A model generated the notes under the pieces. The model ran no database searches. It saw only the letters and a program-made list of their open reading frames with translations, and was not told the DNA's origin. A stretch of 64,000 nucleotides of DNA from Protea cynaroides (Eukaryota > Streptophyta > Magnoliopsida > Proteales > Proteaceae). Positions 10,765-19,791 of this stretch are shown here, piece by piece. Positions within the stretch are counted from its first letter, which is position 1; each line of letters opens with the position of its first letter. The DNA is taken from assembly GCA_028583415.1 (NCBI GenBank), contig CM053266.1:8846863-8910862 (forward strand), read 5' to 3'. Both the position numbers and the translations under genes were made by a program.

Positions 10765-10835
10765 GTCTTCTAGCAATATAATAACAATATAAAGGTGATC
10801 TTAAAGCTTGTAAGAGGATCTATTAGCAAGCTAAG
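10765..10835 (+). other. Candidate LTR exon 2 (Tk-B)
   Basis: A 71-nt stretch bounded by TTTGTTAG/GTC and CTAAG/GTGAGG, without ATG. The GTGAGG donor is present in every LTR copy that reaches it, including the distant Tk-G (AACAG/GTGAGG). Its use is inference. Confidence 0.35.
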
Positions 10836-11100
10836 GTGAGGAAACAGAACTCTAAACCAATTGGTTAATAATAAAGTGTTTTCTCTTTTCTTGAGTCCAA
10901 TGCCATGCTTGATTCTATGCGAATATGTTTGTAATGTGCATACAACATGTCATCCAATTTTTCTATTATTTGTTCATGCATATTTACTTTATTGTTTATA
11001 ACATGATGATGATGATGATGATAGGAATAGGCATGTGAATGTATGTGTGTGGTTGGTGTACTTGATGCGAGCGAGTATCAGGGGAGGTGTGATGGGAACG

Positions 11101-11535
11101 TCAATAAATGTTAACCTTTGGTGGGTCTCAGCACTTTAGCTCTATCTCTAACTCAAGTCATGTGCATTAGCATCGTCGTATCGCCATTACTTTAGCAGAA
11201 CTATTACGTCGTAGAGTATCAGGGGAGGTGGTCTTGGTCCTTGTAGTCTCTGACTCTACCGGGGGGCCTTAGCTCTATCTCTATGGACGTTCTGGGGGAT
11301 GCTGGGGTGAGGCCTTGGTTACACCGTTTGCCATTAGAATTGGTTAGTTGCGAGCCCAGTTTGTAAGCCCTAGCCAGCAGGGGCTTACGTGTTGGTATGG
11401 CACTGTACAGCAATAAACGTTAACCTTTGTTGTATAATGTTATGGTAGGGTGGATGGGGATGACAATAAATGTTAACCTTTGGGCGAACTTCCACACCTT
11501 GTGTATAGAGGCAGAGTCAATAAACATTAACCTTT
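11101..11535 (+). repeat. Four copies of a CAATAAACGTTAACCTTTG motif
   Basis: Copies lie near 11101, 11411, 11464 and 11517, with one-base variants. The core contains AACGTT and an AATAAA. The motif is repeated in Tk-C's LTRs, Tk-B's 3' LTR and, partly decayed, the solo LTR. The Tk-A, D, E and Tk-G LTRs lack it. Confidence 0.7.
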
Positions 11536-11560
11536 GACCACCTAAACCTTTCTATTGCGC

Positions 11561-11980
11561 ATTGCAAACTTTAAACCAGACCAAAGATATGAATTGACTG
11601 CATGCATATGTATTGTTTCTTTGTTTTGTTTGCTCACTGAGCCGTGATGTGTGCTCACCCCCGACGTCGAATATTTTTAGTTGATGATGCGGTACTACCG
11701 TCGAAGATTATGTCAATGATCTAGTGTACGGGAGGACGATGGAAGTTGAAGGAAGAACTTAAATTTTATTAGGATTGCAAACTTTAAACCGGACCAAAGA
11801 TATGAATTGACTGCATGCATATGTATTGTTGCATTGTTTTGTTTGCTCACTGAGCCGTGATGTGTGCTCACCCCCTCGACGTCGAATATTTTTAGTTGAT
11901 GATGCAGGTACTACCGTCGAAGATTATGTCAATGCTCTAATGTACGGGCACGTGGCAGCGATGGAAGTTGAAGATGAAGT
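11561..11980 (+). repeat. Tandem duplication in the Tk-B 5' LTR
   Basis: The stretch from ATTGCAAACT (11561) recurs at 11774, an offset of about 213. The left copy carries the splice-acceptor region and a decayed start of the micropeptide exon; the right copy is intact. The 3' LTR has a single copy. Confidence 0.85.
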
Positions 11981-12029
11981 GGATACACATGACTCCTCTT
12001 GTGAGTGCAACTCATGTGTATTCGATTAA
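11961..12029 (+). CDS. LTR micropeptide, 22-aa remnant, Tk-B 5' LTR
   Basis: Same peptide as at 7195-7296. The acceptor is GATGATGCAG/GT at 11907/11908. The ATG used in Tk-A is GTC here, so the first in-frame start is the internal Met at 11961. The C-terminus D-S-S-C-E-C-N-S-C-V-F-D is kept, with silent changes relative to the Tk-A copy. Read without splicing, the frame stays open upstream to 11826. No family is recognised. Confidence 0.45.
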   Translation: MEVEDEVDTHDSSCECNSCVFD

Positions 12030-12306
12030 ATTTCTAGTTTTCTTTGTTTGGAATTAATAAAGACATGTATTTGATATTTATTTGTCTTATTTGATACAGA
12101 ATAATTTGCTATTTAAACATTAATGTCACAGTAGATTCTCAGTTCATTTTACTATAAGACTATTGTGTATTTACTCTGATTATGAATGTGGATGTATGAG
12201 GTTTAGATAAAACAGAATCTGCTTGTCCGAGATCCTAGTTGAACGGTTGGTTTGCTAATGGTTCATCACACTATTTTGAAGTGTGCGGAATTGGGGTGTG
12301 ACAACT

Positions 12307-12318
12307 TGGTATCAGAGC
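12307..12318 (+). other. Primer-binding site of Tk-B
   Basis: TGGTATCAGAGC, complementary to initiator methionine tRNA, three bases after the 5' LTR. Confidence 0.95.
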
Positions 12319-12584
12319 ATCTCAGGCCGTGTCCGTTAAACTGGCATACATTCACGATAAATTGTGAATTGAGATAGGATAAAAGTAAAAACTGTAATAT
12401 TAACTCACTATAAGCACAAGTGATGTTTGAGACCAAATTTGAAAAGAAAATAATGCATCTATTAAAGGGGAAACAATTTTAAAATACAATCAGAGGGAAA
12501 CAAACGTACATACATTGCTAAAGTAGAGTACAGTCCATAACCCGGATAGTTACTCTGTAGTACAATGAAAGAAAATAGATACAA

Positions 12585-13964
12585 TCATGAAGCTGGAGGT
12601 GAAGAAAGAGGCGGTGCCTTACGATCTCTGTCATAATCCTCAGTGTAGACTCTAGTCAACCAGGCTATCTGAGTCTGGGTCGTCTGAAAACTAGCTGTAA
12701 GATCAGCTACCCGCGATCAGTCCCGCGCTGAGCACCCAAAAGCTCCTCCATCCGCATATCTAACCGGAGCTGAGCCTCTATGAGCTCTCCCATCCCCATG
12801 TCTGATGTACGCTGGGCGTCTAGTAGCTCATCCACTCTCTCCCGCTGAGCGTCTAGTAACTCCCCCATCCTTAGATCAGATCTACGCTGAGCCTCTCTGA
12901 TCTCATGCAATATCTCCATCATATCAGGAGGTGGGTGAAGAGGACCAGCCGCATGTGAAGGACCAGCCGCATATGAAGTACTAGCTCCAGCCGCATGTAT
13001 GGGTGAAGGAGGTGGTATAGAGTTTACATCCATGTACATTCGATCATCATCACTAGCAGGCTCCGTATGAACTCCAGCGGCAGCGGCAGCTGCCTCAGCG
13101 TCAGCTATCTCTACGCGAATGCGAGGGCACACCATCGCGTTCCTCTCCTCATCACTGACCTGAGCATCCTGCATTCCCATCTTGCAAATAGCCTCCCAAT
13201 CTAGAGGCGATGAGAAGGACTTCTCCTGAATCTTCTCATCCACTAAATCAACCCCCATGCGGGTAAGGAAGAGAGTGATCATACGTCCGTAAAGAAGGTT
13301 ACCAGTGTGACTGGGCAACGTAGCACTGATCATGGTACGCATGATGATGTACGAAAGGCAGACGGGCTACCTAGTGCAAATACTGTATAGAAAATACTAG
13401 GTCAGCTGGGAAACCCTCTCATAAGACCACTCTGCGAGATCAGGTTATGTTGAATAATCTTGCAATACACCCGTGGATCTGGACGCATATAAGATGCCCT
13501 CATCTGCCTGCGATCAGGACGAAGGAGCTAGTTAACGATCTTGGCCCTCATCTGTAAAGAGAAGAACTGGGGCTCTCCAGGAGCACAGAAAACCATGGGG
13601 CCATCATAGGAGATGCCCAGTAGGTCGGCTAGCTGCCGATAGTCAAACGAGAAGTTCACCCCTTTGACGTAACTCGTGATGCGCAACTCGTGATCCCTCT
13701 CAACATCATTGTAATCCCCACCACCTGGAGGTTACAATAGAACTGATGTACCAAGTCAGGGCAGGTGCACGCGTCGTAAGTAATGACAGGGAGCCATCCC
13801 ATATCACAAAATGCTCTCTCCACATTGAACAGGACTAACTCAGCCAAGTTCACCTGATGACCTCCCTCTACATTCTTGCGAGCGTAGTGGGCATACTGTG
13901 CCTCGGCTTCGTTGGAACGGAAATGAAGAGGATCACGAACTCTGGGCACTTTGGTACGAGCCAT
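12585..13964 (-). pseudogene. Tk-B antisense ORF (plant putative transposon protein domain)
   Basis: Minus strand, opposite to gag-pol. Starts with ATG at 13964 (M-A-R-T-K-V-P-R-V-R-D-P), five bases after the predicted splice acceptor. The N-terminal block has GDMGWLPVITYDACTCPDL-like sequence (here CDMGWLP). The central part, from about 13700 to 13345, is shifted and holds stops. From 13342 the core is open again: YGRMITLFLTRMGVDLVDE, LDWEAICKMGMQDAQVSDEE. It continues with an Ala-rich acidic linker, DRMYMDVNSIPPPSP, and five coiled-coil-like GELLDAQR units, more than in Tk-A. A shift and stops near 12707 break the last 40 residues. Full length would be about 430 aa. Role unknown; it is inside the element and not a host gene. 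Confidence 0.85.
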
Positions 13965-13969
13965 AGTAT

Positions 13970-14410
13970 CTGCAAATAAGAAAGAGAAACCAATAATGGG
14001 TTAGTAGAGAGTAAAAACCAAAAATTGGGACATTATAACAACGTAAGTTGGCCAAAAGCCTCACTTGTCACCCATACACGTGGGCAGGACACTTACGTAG
14101 GTTCTAACAGATCCTACAACACTCACACACTAGGAAATTCTAACTAATGGAATCCAATTTGAAGAAATTGTGAGAAATCGAAAATTTTGACAAATTAGGG
14201 CAAAAAGAGCAAAATCCATGTTTCTCGATAACCAACCGATGAAACTCAAAAATTTTTGAGGGCTTTCGTTCCTCGAGTAACCAATAACAAACGCCCCCAA
14301 TAAAAATCGAATTTTTTCGGTTGGAAAAAGTTAAATTTGAAAAATACAAGATAAATGGGCAAAAACCTAAAAATGAAAACCTAAAAACAGGTAAAAATGA
14401 GAATACATAC
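13970..14410 (-). other. 5' intron of the Tk-B antisense ORF (441 nt)
   Basis: Donor CTACAG/GTATGT at 14411/14410. Acceptor TTATTTGCAG at 13970, followed by ATACT and the ATG. It contains the conserved CCCACGTGTATGGGTGA block near 14070. Three copies agree in position and in length within 4 nt. Confidence 0.75.
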
Positions 14411-14559
14411 CTGTAGGAATGATGTGGACGTTGAAACACGGAACCAAAATGACCAATATAGCGGAGTGGCACTATAGCAACTCAGAGGTGGGAGACGAGT
14501 TGAAACGGGGATGGAATAATGGGAAATGAACCCACAATCGGACCTTAAAAATCTAATTT

Positions 14560-14850
14560 TTGGTCCGGGGGTCGGAGAATTCGACCAGGATAATCGACCC
14601 CCACATCGACCCCCATATCGACCCCCAGCTCTCGGGAACCTGATAGAAAGCCAGGGGTCGCACCTGGGGGTCAGACATCCATCGACCCCCATATTGACCC
14701 CCAGCTCTCGGGAATCTGACAGGAAACCAGGGGTCACACCTGGGGGTCGGACACCCATCGACCCCCTCATTGACCCCCGACTCTCGGGAAGAATATGTAC
14801 ATTCCCAGGGTCGGATACTGACGGTCGGACATACCATCGACCCCCACCAT
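14560..14850. repeat. Three 76-bp repeats rich in TCGACCCCC, Tk-B leader
   Basis: Units start at 14605, 14681 and 14757, exactly 76 bp apart. Each holds ATCGACCCCC, a second GACCCCC, CTCTCGGGAA and GGGGTC-type blocks. The same order (CGACCCCCAG then TTCGGGAAGTCC then GGTCGCACC) occurs in the LTR near 10620-10670. Long open frames on the minus strand at 14381-14912 come from this low-complexity sequence and are not called. Confidence 0.85.
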
Positions 14851-14954
14851 GGACCCTGCATAGAAAAGACAGTATTTTTCACAGAATAATCTGAAAATTT
14901 TGAAAATAACATCGGTTAGCATGCCTACATGAAGTTTAAATGATTGCTTCACGT

Positions 14955-14975
14955 TTGTTTATGATTTTCAGGCAT
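14955..14975 (+). promoter_or_regulatory. Splice-acceptor-like site before Tk-B gag
   Basis: TATGATTTTCAG/GC with the cut after 14971, 22 nt before the gag ATG. Joined to LTR exon 1, the leader has no upstream ATG; unspliced, the leader has many. Confidence 0.55.
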
Positions 14976-14993
14976 CACCAATATCAGAGGAAG

Positions 14994-16260
14994 ATGGCTG
15001 GACGTAGAGTAACCAGGCAGAGTCGAAACGTAGTTCCACCACCACCACCCGTGGAGGAAACCAGCCAAGAAAATATATACGCACAGGGTAATCCACAGGT
15101 TGCACCACCAGTAAATCCGGTTCAGGCAAATCCTACAAACTTGCCACCTCCACCACCGAAGTTAGCAACCGTGGTTATGAACTTAGCGCAACAGCTGCAA
15201 CAAATGCAATACGCACAGGCTCAAATGCAAGCAGCAATGGTGATTATGTTCCAGGCAGCACGTGCTACACCAATGCCGACTGGACAAACCAGTGCAGCAC
15301 CGGTGGGTAACCACCCATCAACTCAAACACCTCAACCACCAGCTGCACAGATTCCAGTACCAGGTCCGGAAGTAGCTCAGGTTAATTATCAGTATCCACA
15401 ACCTATGTTTGGGGCATACCCCCAAAATCAAATGGATCACTCTCGACTGGTTGAGAGATTCTTGAAGATGAAGCCCATGGAATTTAACGGTAAACCGTCT
15501 AATCCTTTATGGCCAGCACATTGGATCGACGAGATGGAGAGAAATTTTCTTATGATGACAATTATAGAAGAAGAAAAGGTATTATGTGCCACCTTCATGC
15601 TAAAAGGCGATGCACATCATTGGTGGAAATCAACCAGGACCTATCTATTAACCAAACATGCCTTATTGACCTGGTCTATTTATAAAGAAGCTTTTTTTGA
15701 GAAGTATTTTTCCCGAAGCTTCAAAGATTATATGGAGAAGGAGTTCCTGAGTTTATATCAGGGCCAGATGTCCGTGGATGCATATCAACAACGTTATGAG
15801 GAGCTGTTTTTCATTGCACCACTCAGTATGCAAGAAGAAGACACTAAGACCCGTAGGTTTGTCACGGGAGTTAGAGGAAGCATCGGAGAGCATGTTCTGG
15901 GTTTGGAGAAGAAAATATACAACGAAGCTGTGTAAATTGCTCGAGTTATAGAATCGAGCCAGAAGGAGAGTTACCTTACATAGAATAGAAGTATAAAAAG
16001 GCCAGCCAAAAATTCTTATAACGGAGGGAATAACAGGACATTTAAACCCTTCCGTGCTCAAGCTTTGCTACTGCACCCAAGACTGCCCCAGTAACTCAAC
16101 AGCAACCAAAGCCAAATTCTGAAGGTCCGAAATGTTATAACTACAACCAAGTGGGACATATGTCAAGGGAGTGTCCTAAGCCCAAGAAGCAGTTTACATC
16201 AAGGACGAGTATATGCTGTTACATCCGAGGATGCTGGCGCATCACCCGATGTGGTCACAG
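14994..16260 (+). pseudogene. gag: Tk-B gag, broken
   Basis: Particle-forming Gag. The start at 14994 (M-A-G-R-R-V-T-R-Q) is chosen over the upstream in-frame ATG at 14940 because 14940 lies before the splice acceptor and the homologous Met is used in Tk-A and Tk-C. Residues 15-60 are Pro-rich, about 65-110 Gln/Met-rich. The core retrotransposon gag domain spans roughly 150-310 (HSRLVERFLKMKP, LKGDAHHWWKS, YQGQMSVDAYQQRYEELFF). A Gln codon is TAA at 15933. The remaining part is shifted. The zinc knuckle reads C-Y-N-Y-N-Q-V-G-H-M-S-R-E-C, with the second Cys replaced by Tyr. The 3' end is the donor of the 69-nt intron. Confidence 0.9.
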
Positions 16261-16329
16261 GTATGACTGAAATTTTTTTAAGTTGTATTACATTGTATGA
16301 GCATGTAGACTAAGAAAAGTAAATCACAG
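16261..16329 (+). other. 69-nt gag/protease intron of Tk-B
   Basis: GTATGACTGA at the 5' end, AAATCACAG at the 3' end, with GTAGACTAA near 16305 as a branch-like element. The exon flanks are GGTCACAG and GTATCGTACC. Excision joins D-V-V-T to G-I-V-P-I-N, the usual continuous Gag-protease link of this clade. Without excision, translation meets TAA at 16311. Tk-A has an equivalent of identical length but diverged internal sequence. Confidence 0.8.
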
Positions 16330-19300
16330 GTATCGTACCTATAAATGGCATACCCGCCAGAGTACTCTTCGACTCAGGAGCTAACTCATTCTTTTATATA
16401 TGTGTCATTTGGAAAGAAACTGAATCTACCCATCAAAATATTAGACTACAAAATACTTGTACGGTCACCGATGGGGTTAGAAGTGGAGTTAGAAAAAGGC
16501 TATTGGCCATCTCCAGTTCTCATTGGCGAGAAAACCTTAGATGCAACCTTGATCCAACTTTGGATGGCAGACTTTGACGTCATCTTGGGAATGGACTGGT
16601 TAGCACGGCATTCTGCGAACCTACTATGGGCCGAAAAGAAGCTAACATTTAAAGACAAAGAAGGAGTAGAATTCCGTTTTGCGGGAACCAAACTTCCCCG
16701 TAAACGCAAGCTTATACTCTCAGCACTAAAAGCTAAGAAGTGCCTTGAGAAGGGAGCAGTTGGGTATCTAGTATCAGTGGTCGACCTCACCAAGGAAGCA
16801 CTACGGATGGAAGATATCGATGTCGTGTGCGACTATCCCGACGTATTTCCTGAGGAACTACCAGGATTACCACCCGACCGAGCCACAGAGTTTGTGATAG
16901 ATCTTATACCTGGAGCCGCACCAGTATCAAAAGCACCCTACCGAATGGCTCCTATGGAACTAAAGGAATTAAAAGTACAACTACAAGAACTACTGGACAA
17001 AGGTTATATTCGACCCAGTATATCACCATGGGGAGTGCCAGTATTGTTTGTAAAGAAGAAGGACGGTAGCGTTCGATTATGTATCGACTATCGGGAGTTG
17101 AATAAACTGACAATCAAGAATCAATATCCATTACCTCGGATCGATGACTTATTCGATCAGTTGCAAGGAGCAAAAGTATTTTCTAAGATCGATCTTCGGT
17201 CAGGCTATCATCATTTGAAGATTAAAGAGGGCGATATTCCTAAGACAGCTTTCTGGACCAGATATGGACATTATGAGTTCTTGGTCATGTCTTTTGGATT
17301 AACAAACACACCAACAACTTTCATGGAACTTATGAACCGAGTTTTCCACGATATGTTGGATACGTCGGTTATTGTATTTTTTGATGATATATTGATATAT
17401 TCCAAGGACAAGGATACCCATACTAAGAATCTAAACGCCACTCTACAGCGTTTAAGGAAAGAGAAGATATATGCCAAATTTACCAAATGTGAGTTTTGGC
17501 TAAGTGAAGTCGCCTTCCTAGGCCATGTAGTATCCGCTAAAGGAATCAAAGTGGACCCCAGCAAGATCGAGGCTATTGTAAAGTGGGAAGCACCAAAGAG
17601 CGTTGCAAAAATTAAAAGTTTTCTGGGTCTCGCTGGTTATTATCGGAGATTTATGGAAGACTATTCTCGGATTTCCGTACCTCTCACCAGTCTGACTAAG
17701 AAAGGTGAAAAGTTTGTGTGGACGGATAAATGTGGGAAGAGCTTCCAAACATTGAAAACCAGATTGATATCCGCCCCGATTTTGACCATTCCTGTTCCTG
17801 GACAGCCATTTATCCTGTACACTGATGCGTCAGGATTGGGATTAGGATGTGTGCTTATGCAAGGAGAACAAGTAGTTGCTTATGCCTCAAGACAGTTAAA
17901 GACACATGAGAAAAATTATCCCACTCATGATTTGGAGTTGGTAGCAGTAGTACATGCTGTCAAGATATGGAGACATTACCTATATGGAGAGAAGTTTCAG
18001 ATTAAATCGGACCATAAGAGTCTTACTTATTTATTTAATCAAAAGGAGTTGAATATGAGACAAAGAAGATGGCTGAAACTATTGAAGGACTACGATTGTG
18101 ATATCCAGTATCATCTGGGGAAAGCTAATGTAGTAGCGGATGCGTTGAGCAGAAAGAAAATGATAAAATCTCAAGGAGAGGTTAGCACAACCGTAGAAAT
18201 ATGTACTATCGGAATGGTATTCAATCACGACAATGAGCAGAATGTGATAGATACACCGGATGGATCAGCCAACCAAGGGTTTATTCATCGGTTTTCAAAT
18301 ATGTTCGCTGCATTGAAGATTATACCGGATATAATTGATGAAGTGAAGACAGTTATCAAATCAGACCCTTATCTGAGAACGGTACAAGAAGACCTCGGAA
18401 AAGGTAGAACTGACGAAGAAAAGATATTGAAGTACAAGAGAAGAATATGTGCACCCGAAACAGAAAGTGTGGACATTAGACACCGACTGATGAAAGAAGC
18501 CCATACCACCATCTATTCGATACATCCTGGAAGTACAAAAATGTATCATGATCTAAAGAAACTATATTGGTGGAGAGGAATGAAAGCAGATGTGGCTAAA
18601 TTTGTGTCTCAATGACTAAATTGTCAGAAAATAAAGGCTGAGCGACCTGCAGGACTGTTATAGCCGTTACCAGAACCGGCATGGAAATGGGACTCCATAG
18701 ACTTCGTCACAGGGTTACCATTGACTCCTCGAGTAGTTGATGCAGTTTGGGTGATTGTAGACCACTTGACAAAAACAGCTCGCTTTATACCGATACGACC
18801 TCAGTATACACTAGAGAGGTTAGCAAAGCTGTATGTGGATAATATTGTTCGATTACACAGTGTACCAGAGAGCATTGTGTCCGATAGAGATCCACGATTT
18901 ACTTCCAAGTTTTGGGAAGGATTGCAAAAGGCTATGGGTACAACATTGAAGTTTAGTACTGTATTCCATCCATAGACAGATGGACAGTCAGAGCGTACAA
19001 TTTAGATTCTAGAAGATATGCTACGAGCATGTGTAATTGATTTTAAAAGATCGTTGGATGAAATGCTACCACTGATCGAGTTCGCTTATAACAATAGCTA
19101 TCAGGCTACTATACAGATGTCACCCTATGAAGCACTGTATGGCAGGAAGTGTCGAACTCTTTTATTTTGGAATGAAGTTGGGGAACGTAGTCTCGTTGGA
19201 CCAGAATTTGTTGAAGAGACTTGTCGAGTGGTCGACATTATCAAGGAAAGAGTGAGAACAGCTTAGAATCGTCAAAAGCAATATGCAGATACTCGACGCA

Positions 19301-19791
19301 GAGATCTTGAGTTCGTCGTGGGTGATAAAATATTCTTGAAGGTATCGCCTATGCGAGGTCTGAAACGGTTTGGGCAGAAAGGTAAACTAAGTCCAAGATA
19401 TGTCGGGCCATATGAGATTCTAGCTAAGCGTGGGAAAGTGGCTTACCAGTTAGCACTACCACCATCTATGTTAAGTGTGCATGACGTATTTTATATTTCC
19501 TTATTGAAGAAGTATGTCAAAGATCCAACGCACGTTCTGACAGTAGATCTACCTGATTTAACTGAAGATTTGACTTTTGAAGTAACACCAACTGAAATCA
19601 CCAGTCGAAAGGTTCAACGACAATGTAATCGAGATATCTATTATGTCAAGGTCACTTGGATAAGAAGAGACATGGAAGAAATTACATGGGAAGAAGAGAA
19701 TGCTATGCGGAAGGAATACCCTCACTTATTCGACTCAGAAGGTATGAACAATTTCGGGGACAAAATTTTTATAAGTAGGGGGGAGTTGTAA
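16330..19791 (+). pseudogene. pol: Tk-B pol: protease, RT, RNase H, integrase, chromodomain
   Basis: The protease motif VLFDSGA is present but is followed by an extra A near 16383 that shifts the frame. From there the frame is open to 18615: protease remainder, RT (SPWGVPVLFVKKKDGS, DLRSGYH, catalytic VFFDDIL where FIDDIL is expected), RNase H (LYTDASGLGLG, RQRRWLKLLKDYD, NVVADALS) and the integrase zinc finger, whose first Cys is TGA (18613). The integrase core keeps DFVTGLP, SDRDPRFTS and the Glu of the SERTI-ILEDMLR stretch, but has stops at 18661, 18974, 19003 and 19264. The C-terminus (19318-19791) has the GPYEIL barrel and the chromodomain-like SRKVQRQ, V-K-V-T-W, E-I-T-W-E-E-E, Y-P-H-L-F. 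Four of the five integrase stops are CAG-to-TAG. The terminal TAA uses the first bases of the LTR. Confidence 0.92.
19773..19786 (+). other. Polypurine tract of Tk-B
   Basis: AAGTAGGGGGGAGT directly before the 3' LTR. It is also coding, as the last residues of pol (S-R-G-E). Confidence 0.85.

Larger units (their letters stand above)
9801..12303 (+). mobile_element. 5' LTR of Tk-B
   Basis: 2503 bp, against about 2301 bp for the 3' LTR. The excess is a tandem duplication near 11561-11980. Contents in order: GGGTCGA clusters (9940-10080), TATA box, exon 1 with donor, second cluster (10550-10700), second donor (10835/10836), ATG-trinucleotide run near 11005, four copies of an AATAAACGTTAACC motif, splice acceptor and micropeptide ORF, then the GGGTGTGACA end. 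The 71-aa ORF at 10402-10617 is not preserved in other subfamilies and is not called. Confidence 0.95.

Noticed and set aside
14381..14912. Overlapping minus-strand frames of 110-129 aa in the Tk-B leader
   Set aside because: They are translations of the 76-bp repeats and read through the splice donor; Tk-A and Tk-C do not keep them.
16345..16395. ATG at 16345 as the true start of a 756-aa Tk-B Pol
   Set aside because: The first 12 or so codons read the protease DSGA region out of frame; an extra A near 16383 explains it. Pol is joined to Gag.
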